A model generated the notes under the pieces. That model had not been told where the DNA came from. It searched no databases and worked only from the letters and a program-made list of their open reading frames with translations. A stretch of 64,000 bases of DNA from Talaromyces rugulosus. Lineage: Eukaryota > Ascomycota > Eurotiomycetes > Eurotiales > Trichocomaceae. A program made the position numbers and the translations under genes. The DNA lies in the NCBI RefSeq assembly GCF_013368755.1, contig NC_049562.1, positions 992,001 to 1,056,000 of the forward strand. The letters run 5' to 3'. How positions within the stretch are numbered: position 1 is the stretch's first letter; the number at the start of each line of letters is the position of its first letter. Of the stretch, positions 43,543-53,760 are shown piece by piece.

Positions 43543-43648
43543 CCAGCTTCCCTGGTTTCTCAGGAACCTATAAAGAAAAAGGCAAATCAACAAGCCAGTC
43601 CGAATGCCAATATCTATTATCTTCATACTTCCTGACTAAAATCACGAA

Positions 43649-45007
43649 ATGGGACTTCGCGTACTTATTGTCGGTGGCGGATTAGCAGGGCTGGCGACAG
43701 CGCTCGTCTTGCGTAGGTCTGCTCATCAAGTGCAGGTAAGTTGCCTTAAAATAAAGAGAAGATCCTAATGCTGATCAGAATAGGTATTCGAAGCGTCTCA
43801 GCTCGAGTTCTCAGACACAGTCGGGCCGCTAGTTCACATCGGGCCCAAGTCAAACGAGCTCCTCCAGCAGTGGCAGTTTGATGCCGCAGTGGCACGGGGA
43901 GTTCTAGTCAAAGAGGTGGGTTTTTTCATGCCTGTTTTTGTAGTTGTTGTTGTTGTTACAATCTAACAGGGATTTTAGGCCCCGGAATTCAATTTTGATG
44001 GGACATTACAAACAAAGAACGAGTCTCAACCTGTAAGGGGCGCAACTTGACCTCTCTGTTTATTGTTGTCAAGCTGACAGACATTCTTCGAAGCCCGGAT
44101 GGGTGTACTATGAGCGCAGCAGACTTCACCAGGCCTTGCTAGACTCGTGTAGAGCCCTCGAAGAAGCGGGCCAGCCGGTAAAGATATCCCTTGGAACAAG
44201 AGTCACAGCGGTCGACCCAGAAACTGCGTCAATCACACTCAATGACGGCCAACTCATTCAAGGGGACGTTGTTATAGGCGCGGATGGGTTCCATGTAAGT
44301 TTTATCTGGATTATACCGTGCAAAAGTAGCAAACTGAATGCTTTAGTCCACTGCCCGGCAGAATATAGCATCCAAGAGTCCTCCTGGGTCTAGCGGTCCT
44401 CCGACAGTGGCAGTTAATTTCAAGGTAGATGTCACTCAGTTTGGCCACAACTCTGTGGTCCAGAGATTCCAGAGCGAGCCTCAGAGGTACGAGAAATGGA
44501 TTGGCGCCGGTCTAGAGCTCAAGGTTTCTGCCGTAGAGCCGGAAAGCCTACTTCTGTTTGACTGTAATGTCCAGTCTGCACCTCCCACCTCGGACCTGAT
44601 AAAGGACACAATCCTCAAGACGTTCGAGTCTGCTTATCCCGACTTCACGCAGCTCCTCGCCGCCATCGAGCCAAGAGATATTTACTCTTGGACCCAGCCA
44701 ACACTTCCGCGTGTACAGAGATGGACTTTTGGGCGTCTCGCCCTCGTCGGAGATGCAGCCCACCCGTTTCTTCCCCGTAATCAAGCCCCACCATAGGAAT
44801 AAAGAATTTACTGAAGCTGACGCTATGTGATTTGCAGACGAGCTGCCAGGAACTTCGCAGACACTCAACGACGCAGCGACCCTTGGAACGCAGCTCCCGT
44901 CCAGTATCGGGGTGGACGAGGTGCCGGTGCGCCTCGCGGCTTGGGAGACGCCTCGTCAAGATCGAGTGAAGACTATCCAGCGGGGTGAACGGCCTTGGCT
45001 GGGTTAA
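43649..45007 (+). CDS. FAD-dependent monooxygenase, salicylate-hydroxylase-like, short C-terminus
   Basis: Six exons (43649-43735, 43784-43915, 43979-44032, 44094-44294, 44347-44776, 44838-45007) give 357 residues. All three flavoprotein motifs are intact: GGGLAGLATAL near residue 10, the DG motif in DVVIGADGFHS, and the GD motif in LALVGDAAHPFLP, followed by LPGTSQTLNDAATLG. The family hydroxylates small aromatic acids, often with decarboxylation. The protein stops soon after PRQDRVKTIQRGERPWLG, roughly 50-70 residues earlier than usual relatives, so it may be truncated or the last intron may be mis-modelled. The exon 4 acceptor (CGAAG at 44089-44093) is the one that keeps frame. Confidence 0.8.
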
Positions 45008-45102
45008 CTTGGACGGTTGAGAATGTCATACATCGAGCCCAGAATCAGAGAAGCAGCTTGAGGATGGATGGCCCGGGGAGAAACAAATTGAATATAACCC
45101 CG

Positions 45103-45111
45103 CTCCCCGGA
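45103..45111 (+). promoter_or_regulatory. CTCCCCGGA cluster motif, cyclase promoter
   Basis: One mismatch to TTCCCCGGA, 112 bp before the cyclase-family ATG; an inverted relative, CCCGGGGA, lies at 45072-45079. This is the rightmost motif seen. Confidence 0.55.
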
Positions 45112-45222
45112 AGCGCACTGGTGTATACATATATATAGTTGTTAATTGACCATCAATCCAAGCCTCACTCAACAAAACAAAAATATTACAAGTTCGTAAC
45201 TGCTCCTGAACAATATTAAACC

Positions 45223-46431
45223 ATGTCCCCAGGCCTCACTCAGCCCATCCCAGCCTTTGACGACCTGCCTCTGCGCCCTGGTGACCCGCATCACTCTGCC
45301 TGGGGCCTCTGGCAGAAACCAGCACTAGGCGCATTGAACTATCTCACCGACGAGACAGTGCTGAGAGCGGTACAGGAGGAGGTACGATGTGGAGAGCGAG
45401 TGGCTCTAAAGTAACTAGTCCCTTGCCTCAGGCGTGTAAGCTGGCATTGTGCTGACCACACAATCGTAGTCTTCCCCTAGACGCCGTCAAGCCGGCGCTG
45501 CTTGGCCGTGTTGATTTTGAGCGGAAAATGATCAACAAAGCTCCGCGAGTGATCAATGACGATGTAGTATGTATTTTGTCTCTCACTTTCACTCTCTTCT
45601 CTGCATGTCACTCACGTTTCATAGATCACGTTCAACACGCAAACGAGCTCTCAGTTCGACTCGTTCCGCCATTTTGCGTATCAGGCAGAAGGCCAGTTCT
45701 ACAACGGGTGACACAACCTTTTTTTTCTTTGTGCCAATACCTTCGTATCTAACCAATCTCCGTAGGGTCACGCAGGATGACATTCACGGAACGCGCGAGA
45801 GCACGGTCAACGGGATCGACGGCTGGGCCGACAAGGCGATTGCAGGGCGAGGCATCCTGGTCGATTACGCCTCGTGGGTAGCGACGCAGAGACAAATAGG
45901 TTCGTACGACGCCATGGCCACACATGCCATCAGCGTAGACGGCATCAAGACGATCCTAGCTGCGAGCAACACGCAGCCGCGGGCAGGCGACATTCTGTTT
46001 GTGCGCACGGGGTATGTGGGCGCGTACTTGGGGCTGGATGATGCTGGTAAGCAGGATCTGCAGACTGCAAAGCACAGCTGGCCGGGCATTGAGCAGGGCG
46101 AGGATATGGCGCGCTGGCTCTGGGAGCAGCAGTTTGCGGCGATTGTGGCAGATAATCCGTCGCTGGAATGCATTCGTATGCTTCTTCTTCTTCTTCCTTT
46201 CTCTCTTCTCTTTCCGTGACTAATAGCTTCTCAGCACCCGTGGACGAGGAATGGCTGCTGCACCCTATCCTGCTGGCAGGCTGGGGCACTCCGATAGGTG
46301 AGCTGTGGGATCTCGAGGCGCTGGCCGAGGTGTGCAGGAGGAGGAATCGCGGCTCGTTCTTCGTCACGAGCGTGCCGCTCAACTACACGGGGGCCGTGGC
46401 CTCGCCGCCGAACGCGATGGCTATTTTCTAG
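45223..46431 (+). CDS. cyclase-family (kynurenine-formamidase-like) metal hydrolase
   Basis: Exons 45223-45410, 45470-45566, 45625-45707, 45766-46175 and 46235-46431 encode 324 residues. The fungal cyclase-family pattern is clear: LPLDAVKP, then ITFNTQTSSQFDSFRHFAYQ (replacing the bacterial HxGTHxDxPxH metal motif), IDGWADKAIAGRGILVDYA, GDILFVRTGYVG and the closing NYTGAVASPPNAMAIF. Members are Zn or Mn hydrolases acting on amides, lactones or cyclic ketones. It is the right-most gene of the motif-bearing block and could open a lactone or ring. All introns have standard ends. Confidence 0.9.
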
Positions 46432-46514
46432 TAGTGTCATTGTGTATATAAATTCTTGATACATTGAATGGTAGATCTTTCTTTTTTCTGAGTATCATTA
46501 GGAACAAGAGTAAA

Positions 46515-47918
46515 TCACGCCGGCGGTAGGAAAGAACCAAACAAAACAGCCTGAATGCCTGCATACAACGCTATCGCCTTCACACTAACCCCAAACGCGC
46601 GAGTGTCTCCCAGCGCTGCCAAAAACCAGTACCACACAGGGTAACCCGAGCAGATGCGGTTGATGATCTGCACGTGCAGATTCGTCAGCGCCAGGATGGC
46701 CAGAATCCCCTGTGGGATTGCGAGGCGCATGACAATCGACTGCCTGACTGCAATATGATCGGGAGCAAAGTATGAAGACTGGCCCAGTTGGCCGCGGACT
46801 GCAACGAGGGCCGAGTAGAACATGATGGCGAGGATGGGTGCAGCGAGGAGGAAGAGCGGCAGATTGGGGACGGTCCAGTAGGCTAGGAATCCATTGTTCC
46901 TGTCATTGTCAGATCACTTGCAAAAATAACTAACTGGTGTATTGCCAAACATACCAATATGTGGCCTGGACCCAGCTGTAGATGCTGGGCAGCAGCCGTT
47001 CACACCACGGGCGTGCCGAGTCGGGATCCGAGCAGTATACCTTGAATGCAACGTACTGAGGAACTATCATGCCAAGCGCAACAATACTGCCACCCAGGAC
47101 AACAAATGCCGTGCGTCTGATCACACCGAATGAAAGTCCCCGAGCCAACACCTCATTTACTCCCATGATAGCATCATACGCAAACAAAGTGCCGCTGAGA
47201 ATGCCATTGCTGCGAACGAAAGTGGCTCCTGCAAACAAAGAGCCTGCAAGGACGAAGCTTAGGTCTCGCCGAGTCCAGCTTTCGGTCTGCTCGGCGAGAA
47301 TGGCCAACGAATACACGTACAGGCCCGCCATGTTCAAAAGGGAAAACACGGGCTCGCCGTATGGAGCGGACAAAAATGCGCCTGCAGGTGAGATAACGTG
47401 GAGGGCAGCGGAGACAAAACACAGAGCCCGTTCCCGAGCTGTCTCGCTGCCTAGGGCTATCTTGGTGAGGCCGTAGAGGACCAGGACAGACAGGAAATGG
47501 GTTACGTGCGAGAGGATCACCCCAGTGATGGCAATTTCTGTAGGATGGATACTGCCACCAATAAATGCTACACACAATAATATATCAGCAGATGTAGCAA
47601 AACCCCGTAAAAGGGACATGCATGCATACCAGACGTAAAGACCTTCAGCACACGGCCATAGGAAAACGCCCACTCCTGCTCAAAGAGATAGCCACGCTCG
47701 GCAGCGCGCACAAAGTAGATGGCATCCCATCGCACAAACTTCAAGATGCGGGCCGACTCGTCCGCGTCAGTCAACAGGGTGGTCGACGTGTCGTAGCCTG
47801 GGCCGGGGCAGTTGGCAACGACGAGGAACAGCAGGGCTTTCCAGACCACAAAGAGCGCGGCCAGGGACCTGATCGGGTGCTTGACATAGGCCGACTGAAC
47901 GGCCGTGGCACAGTCCAT
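46515..47918 (-). CDS. gpi18: GPI mannosyltransferase 2 (PIG-V/Gpi18)
   Basis: Three minus-strand exons (47918-47630, 47567-46955, 46899-46515) encode 428 residues with about eight to ten hydrophobic helices. The luminal catalytic region reads RILKFVRWDAIYFVRAAERGYLFEQEWAFSYG, where WDAxYF and EQEWAFS are hallmarks of PIG-V. SAPYGEPVFSLLN and ATFVRSNG also fit. The enzyme adds the second mannose to the GPI anchor precursor in the ER. A longer frame begins at 48074 but the ATG at 47918 (MDCATAV) precedes the conserved membrane start. No cluster motif was seen upstream, so this is read as the right-hand core-genome border. Confidence 0.92.
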
Positions 47919-48256
47919 GCCGGGCTGTGCTTTAGATGCTTTGATCCAGATGTTCTCGAGATCTGAGGTCGCGATGATCGTCAAAGTCGAAAGGGAGCAG
48001 CAAGCAGGAGCCGCGGCGGAGAGCGCAGGCGGGTCGGCGCGCTCGGCCGGCGGCCCACTCGCTGTCACACACATCCACGCAATAATAATACGACGCGCAT
48101 TAATGCTTACTACGCTCTACTTGGTTTATGTAGAAATCGGCAAGATTATTCTATCGAACAATAAATGCAATTCTCCTATGTAGTCTGGTATCGTTCATCA
48201 TGAGCGCTGTTCTGCTGCACCTGTAATTCGTCTATTTCGTATGGAGTGTGCCGGCA
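47919..48256. other. intergenic, GPI18 promoter and carbonic anhydrase 3' flank
   Basis: No gene seen. The open frame reaching 48074 in front of GPI18 is more likely 5' leader than protein. Confidence 0.5.
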
Positions 48257-49006
48257 TCAAGCAGTCTTGAAAGCCGTCAGACGCGCTTTGGTCGCCTCGT
48301 GGGACTCGTCTTCGGCGTTGAGCGTGCGCAGCAGGCCCGTGGCCACGTCGTAGACGACGCCGTGCACCTGGAGGCCGCGGTTTTCGATGGCGTCGATCAC
48401 CACGCCGAGCTGTTTCAGCTTCTGCACGCCGTCAATCACGTTCAGCTCGGCCAGCTTGGAGATGGCCTCGTCCGGCTCGAGCGACTGCAGGGATTTGAGG
48501 TTTTGCTGGCGCAGGTTGCGCAGAGGCAGCAGCCAGGTGTCGAGGATGCCCAGCTTGGAGTTTCCGAGGGCGGCATTGACGCCTCCGCACTTGGTGTGGC
48601 CGCTGACGACAATGTGTTTGACCTTGAGGTAGTTGACGGCGAACTCGACCACGCAGGCCGAGCTGAGGTCGGCCTGGTGCACGATGTTGGCGATGTTGCG
48701 GTGCACAAAGACGTCGCCCGGGTGCAAGCCCAGGATGGTCGTCTCAGGACAGCGCGAGTCGGAGCAGCCGATCCAGAGGATCTCGGGCTGCTGGCCTGTG
48801 GCCAGGCTGGGGAACTGCGCTGGGTAATTGGACGCCCATTCCTTGTTTTTCAGCAGGCCGGTGGCGAGTCTGTCTGCTGCGGTGCGGTTAGAAGACGAGC
48901 TGCACGGCTGGGCGGTGCTGGAGGAGAAGGGCGCGCGCGATGCAGGAGGGAGGGACACTCGTCCCAAAACAGCAAGAGGAACAGAGGGCAGAATCCTGTT
49001 GGGCAT
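48257..49006 (-). CDS. beta-carbonic anhydrase, probably mitochondrial
   Basis: A single exon of 249 residues. Zinc ligands and the gating pair are all visible: C81-S-D83-S-R85, H137 and C140 (GHTKCGG). The N-terminal 45 residues (MPNRILPSVPLAVLGRVSLPP) are basic, Ser/Ala-rich and free of acidic residues, which points to a mitochondrial presequence. The enzyme interconverts CO2 and bicarbonate. A long opposite-strand frame over this gene (48248-49423) is an artefact of GC-biased codon use. The purine-rich leader at 49065-49090 may belong to the 5' UTR. Confidence 0.95.
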   Translation of the reverse strand: MPNRILPSVPLAVLGRVSLPPASRAPFSSSTAQPCSSSSNRTAADRLATGLLKNKEWASNYPAQFPSLATGQQPEILWIGCSDSRCPETTILGLHPGDVFVHRNIANIVHQADLSSACVVEFAVNYLKVKHIVVSGHTKCGGVNAALGNSKLGILDTWLLPLRNLRQQNLKSLQSLEPDEAISKLAELNVIDGVQKLKQLGVVIDAIENRGLQVHGVVYDVATGLLRTLNAEDESHEATKARLTAFKTA

Positions 49007-49658
49007 GGTTCGTGGGATACAGACAGAGGAGACAGAAAAAAGAGTGAAGTGGCGGTAGGTGAGGAAGAAGAAGAAGAAGAAAGTTCGGCAGAGCGCGCCA
49101 AGAGATGCTCAGCGAGAAGGGACAGGCGGTGGCCTGGACGTACCTGCCATGGTGCTTGCTGTGACAATGCTGGGACGATATGCTGGTTACTTGTGGGTGA
49201 ATTGATTCAGACGAGGGCGATTGATATGACTTTGATATGTTCTCTGTTTGTTGAGGCCGCGGAGGATGGGATCGATAGCGAAGTAAGGTGGTTGCCCCTC
49301 CGGTCACCGCCAGCTGCAAAAACGGCTCGGCGGAGCAAAACGGCTCACCGGAGATCGGCGCATCACTTACTTCTGCTTTTAGCTAATCGGCATCTGCTTG
49401 CACCATATTGGATAATACAATAATTAATATTACTTGTCGCTGGTTGGCCGTTACTCAAGTCGGAATATCAATAATGGAGATGCAAATATCGTTGCTACAG
49501 GAGATTTTTCCCAACACCGCCCGCTATGTCTAACGCCAACAAACTAGATAACAGACGCATCCGCTAATGTACAGATGCCAAAACACCGGGTATAAACGTA
49601 ATTGGAATATATAGAAAGAAAAACAGAGACAGCTTTCAAAAAGGGCCGGGCCAATACA
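49007..49658. other. intergenic, carbonic anhydrase promoter
   Basis: Includes a GAA-repeat tract at about 49062-49081 and a direct repeat AAAACGGCTC near 49319-49345. No gene seen. Confidence 0.5.
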
Positions 49659-51035
49659 TCAGCTGCCCTTGTTTTTCCCAAACATCGCACTGAGCCGGCG
49701 CCACGACTTGCCCTTGGACGCCTGGTTGTTCTCGGCGGCTATCTCGCTCTCGGCGTCAGCCTCGTGTTTCTGCAGATTCGTCCATTTCTGGTCATGGTTT
49801 TCTGCGCTCAGACTCTGTCGATACCGGGACTTGGCCGCCCGGAGCGTGCCCTGCCGCAGAGGGCCAACCTCCGACTGCGTGCTCGAGCGGTTCTTCGTCG
49901 TGCGACTCGAAGCATCCGCGGCGGACAAGAATCGCTCGTTGGGTGGATTGCGCTCGGCGCCCGGAAAGGTCGAGGATTTGGACCGCAGCGACGGTTGCGA
50001 TGCCTCGGTCGGGCAAAGGGCGTCACTCGAGTTCTTGGCCCATCCTTCCATGAACGCAATCCAGATTCCGCTGGTCACAATGAGCACGCGCAGTTCCTCG
50101 TCCAGGTCGATCAGTTCTCGCGGCGATTGTGGCGGCGACGACGACGTCTCGTCGCTGGAAGACACGGCGGCCGGGTACGCATACTGCTCAAAGACGTCGA
50201 TTCCGTTGCGGGTCAGGGATGCGATGACCGGGTGGCGCCGTGAATTGGGGTCAATGACACTGAAAGTGAAGCGCTTAAGGCCGTCGACACTGCTGTTGTT
50301 GCCGCTGCCGGACGCTTTGCGAATGCCCTTGTCGCGCGCAACCCACCGCGCTTTTCGCTGCTTCTGCTGCAAATCAGCGCTGCAGACCAACTCGTATGAG
50401 CCATTGGGCAGCGGCACGCCCGTCCACGAGGTTCCCAGGCCCGAGACAATCTCGACAGAAGCACAACGCGACTGAGGGTCGTCCTTGATGAGAGGCTGGC
50501 GGATGGTAGCCACGATCTCGCGCTGATCCTGCGACGAGTCCTCGGACCAGTCGCTGCGGTCGTCGTCGACATGCTGCTCGTACATGTCGCTCGTCACGAC
50601 GACGAGATCGCGCGGGCCCAGCCCGCGCAGGCTGGCAAACAGCTTGGGGAACTTGCACGCCAGGCGCGGCGCAATCGACGCGGGCAGCACGTCGTATTTG
50701 GGGAACGGGCGCGACATGGCGCTGCTCTCGTGCAGCTGGAGGAGTAGCTTGGGACGCAGCGTCAGGCGGCGATGGCGCTGGCTCGCTACGGGGTGTGCGA
50801 ACTGGAAGAGCGTTTTGGGCCGGGCGGCGCGCGCGCGGGCGGTCGCTGGGCGGGGGACTGTTGTCGTGGGATTGGCATCGTCATTATCGTCATCATCATC
50901 ATTATCTTCGTCGTCGTTGTTGTCGGCGGACAGGCTCGTGATGGTCTGATGCGAGGGCTTGGATGAGAGAGGTGGTGTAGGTGTGGGCGTGGAGTTCTTG
51001 GAAGCGAAGAGGTCGGGCAGCGACGGCAGCGGCAT
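49659..51035 (-). CDS. conserved-looking fungal hypothetical protein
   Basis: A single exon. From the ATG at 51035 (MPLPSLPDLFASK) it has 458 residues; an in-frame ATG at 51137 would add 34 residues. The N-terminal ~90 residues are disordered with an Asp/Asn-rich tract (from DNNDDEDNDDDDDNDD). A structured middle (about 75-330) includes KTLFQFAHP, RRLTLRPKLLLQLH, and DLVVVTSDMYEQH, plus a predicted beta-rich region with GVPLPNGSYELVC. The C-terminal third is Ser-rich and ends in SWRRLSAMFGKNKGS. I do not recognise a named domain. It is likely a real gene because the frame is long and domain-like. Confidence 0.75.
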   Translation of the reverse strand: MPLPSLPDLFASKNSTPTPTPPLSSKPSHQTITSLSADNNDDEDNDDDDDNDDANPTTTVPRPATARARAARPKTLFQFAHPVASQRHRRLTLRPKLLLQLHESSAMSRPFPKYDVLPASIAPRLACKFPKLFASLRGLGPRDLVVVTSDMYEQHVDDDRSDWSEDSSQDQREIVATIRQPLIKDDPQSRCASVEIVSGLGTSWTGVPLPNGSYELVCSADLQQKQRKARWVARDKGIRKASGSGNNSSVDGLKRFTFSVIDPNSRRHPVIASLTRNGIDVFEQYAYPAAVSSSDETSSSPPQSPRELIDLDEELRVLIVTSGIWIAFMEGWAKNSSDALCPTEASQPSLRSKSSTFPGAERNPPNERFLSAADASSRTTKNRSSTQSEVGPLRQGTLRAAKSRYRQSLSAENHDQKWTNLQKHEADAESEIAAENNQASKGKSWRRLSAMFGKNKGS

Positions 51036-53300
51036 TATTAGTCTCCGCGGCTTCGTCGTCGTCGTCTTCTCTTCCTCTGCATGCGCCGCCGCTGCGTCGG
51101 CTGTGAAGCCCAGGTTGAATAGCATCAAGACGAACACTCAAATGTCTCAGAAGAGAGTCGAGATCATGTGCCCGGCTGGGCCACAAGCAGGCGTCTCAGG
51201 CACCGCGATACATGAACACGAACCAATATCCTGCGCACGTTTTGTTAGTTCTGCGCCTTTTGTGTGGTATGACATGCATTCAAGCAATCCGAATAAACAG
51301 TAAACAGCAGAGGCAAGGTTGAACGAGGGGCTGGAGTCCAGCTTCTTATTTGAGCGCATGCATGCCTGTACGTAATCCGTGCTACAGCTGACCTGTACGC
51401 GTATACTTACTTGAGTATAGACACGGAGTCAATCAGGTTCTGGCCGTCTCCGCTTATGTCTCTAACAGCTGCTAGGGCCCCAACAACAGCAAAGCCAAGA
51501 GTCCGATTCTTCAGATCAGAGAAAAAACGCCTGCTTTGATTTTAGTTCCTGAGACATCCTCGTTCGTTATATACATTGGTAGGAGCCTGGGCGCTTGGCA
51601 TCGAAATCCAACGGACACGGGGAGGTACGAGAAGAACGCCTTGTTTCGGCCGTTACTGAACGGTAACTTTTTCTTCATCTACTACGTACGTACGAAGTAA
51701 GTGGAGCTGAAAAAAAAAAAAAAAAGATTTGGGTCGGATCCACTGCCTATTTTTTGCTGCTGAACTATCATTCAACTATGGCTCACTAACTGCGACGTAC
51801 TACGGAGTAGTTAACTGCTACGTGCTGCGTACTATTATAATATTATTATTACTTGTGTCTGCTCGCAACGACTACCAAAAGCAGCACGATCCTGACTCTC
51901 TCAACACGTAGCAAGTACCAAGTACTGTTCTGTGACTTCAATGTTCTGTCAGCGGCGCACAATCACGCTGTCAAGGGTTAGTTTCATGCCCGGGTTACTA
52001 AGTTATTGGTCATGGGCTTGTGACTGGTCACTAGGAAAACTATTCCAGAGAATCCAGAATTCCACTTGTATCCTTTTTTCTCTTCATTATTTTTAAGTTT
52101 ATGCTCTCCCTCCTCGACCTTCCGGCCTCCGACTCTCCGTAGTCATCCGGCGATCCGCACTAATTCTGACCGACCAAGTAAATTTTATTGTCATCATAGC
52201 CTGTGACCTGTTTCCCGAACAGTAGGTGTGTAGTAGCCAAAGGCCAGAAAAAATTAAAAAATTGTCGATCTGCCCAGAACTTTATGCATCCTTTCATGCA
52301 GCTACAACTAGCACAGTTGCAGCGACCTTGCACTGCAGTTGTCATGTGATGATATGCCGGAAAGGGAACGCCTTGTTTCCGCCCGGATCGAGAGGGGAAG
52401 AATGCGATTCCGGCTGGCTGATAGTTATTTTGTATTATTATGTATATTGCCGCCAGTAATAAGTCGGCATATTAACTAATTTCTGTCGATCACGGTAATC
52501 ATATGTATTGGCATTACCGTAATTTATCCTCAGCCCGGACCGGCATTCTCTCTCTCCTCTGACAGCGGACTTCGGGCTTCGGTCGTCGCGGCTCGGGGTG
52601 GATATATTTGAATGTGTTTATGGAGAAGAATACTTGAATAACTAAATAACTGGAATAATCAAGTAATCATATTAATCACTCATGGACAGATAGATTGACG
52701 GAGCCAAAGTATAATACCCAGCCTTGGTGAAAAAATTTGATAATGCACAGTCATCTAGAACCTGCCTGTCTATAAGAGCCCCTTTGGGTAAAAGTGCCGT
52801 ATTCGTATTATCGTACGTACAATCAATTCGGATGCCTGCCCTAGACCATGATTCAAGATTAATCAATCCTGTGAAGCACAGGCAACAGCATATTATTAAC
52901 ATTAATATTATCTCAATTCTTAGCTGTTTGGTTTATCCATAACCCTGGATGGGGTCAGTACCCAGTCGTATTCGACGTATTCGTATCCGTAACTCCCTTT
53001 GGACGATTTCTGCACACCACTAGAGCACTACCACAATGTATAATACTCTGTACATATTATTAGTTAACATCATTGGTTAATATGTAAAAAAAAAAAAATA
53101 TCCTACTTCTTTTTTAAGAGTTGGTTTGTCCAAGTATAAAATACTTCCAACTTGGCCGACGTCATCGATTCTATTTTAACACCAACAGCCAAGCAACCAA
53201 CCAACCAACCAACCCAACACCGCTGAGCCAGCCTTACTTAGCTCAAAAACAAAACGTTAAAAAATACTTTCTTCTACGTGTAAAAACAGCAAAAAAAGAA
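51036..53300. other. gene-free region of 2.3 kb
   Basis: No convincing coding frame. The region contains a 17-A run near 51709-51725, a small inverted-repeat tract around 51795-51835 (TACTACGGAGTA), AT-rich stretches near 52640-53100, and four AACC repeats near 53190-53212. The short frames here look random. Confidence 0.55.
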
Positions 53301-53389
53301 CTCCGATACGGGGAATCGAACCCCGATCTGCCGAGATAAAGGTCATCATATATGAAAACCGGCGATGCTGACCGTTACACCATATCGGA
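53301..53389 (-). tRNA. tRNA-Glu (anticodon UUC), intron-containing
   Basis: On the minus strand, acceptor TCCGATA pairs with TATCGGA, and the D-arm, T-arm (CGGGG TTCGATT CCCCG) and a 4-nt variable loop are all standard. The anticodon arm GCCGG-TTTTCA...C-TCGGC places TTC at 53356-53354, giving glutamate. A 17-nt intron (53352-53336) lies at the canonical position one base after the anticodon. The mature length is 72 nt plus CCA. Discriminator base G. Confidence 0.93.
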
Positions 53390-53760
53390 TAGTGCTTAGA
53401 CCCCAAAATAATGCTATAGTAGCCAGACCGTCACGCAGAACACAGCGAAGCGATTGCAGTTACTATTCAAAATTTAAAAAAAAATGAAGCTTTGGTCGCT
53501 CATAAGAAACATCTAGTCACAAAAAACATTGCCTTTTGGGATTAATCCCCAAGAAGCTTGGGATTCCAAACTACGTTATACGTCCCCCTAGTGTTTATGC
53601 ACCACTAAACTTGTAATAGATAGTTATTTCATATCTTCACCTAACGATCGTACTGAAAAGCATGTCTAGATTACATCGCTCAGAGAAATTTCAAATTCAG
53701 CATTTCACATGGTTTCCACCCCAGAAAATCATCGACCCGATCCTTGAAATAGTCAACCCG
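53390..53760. other. spacer between tRNA-Glu and the next gene
   Basis: AT-rich 3' flank of the gene ending at 53761; no gene seen. Confidence 0.5.

Noticed and set aside
17745..46431. Secondary-metabolite cluster with its own PKS, NRPS or terpene synthase
   Set aside because: Every frame in the block was assigned and none shows KS, AT, C, A-T or DDxxD terpene-cyclase features; the only adenylating enzyme is a stand-alone CoA ligase.
48248..49423. 391-codon plus-strand frame opposite the carbonic anhydrase
   Set aside because: It mirrors the anhydrase codons, has low-complexity composition and no domain; the minus-strand protein has all zinc ligands.
49602..50475. Overlapping plus-strand frames of 213 and 268 codons
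   Set aside because: They are antisense to the 458-residue hypothetical protein, and their Arg/Ser-rich content is typical of shadows.
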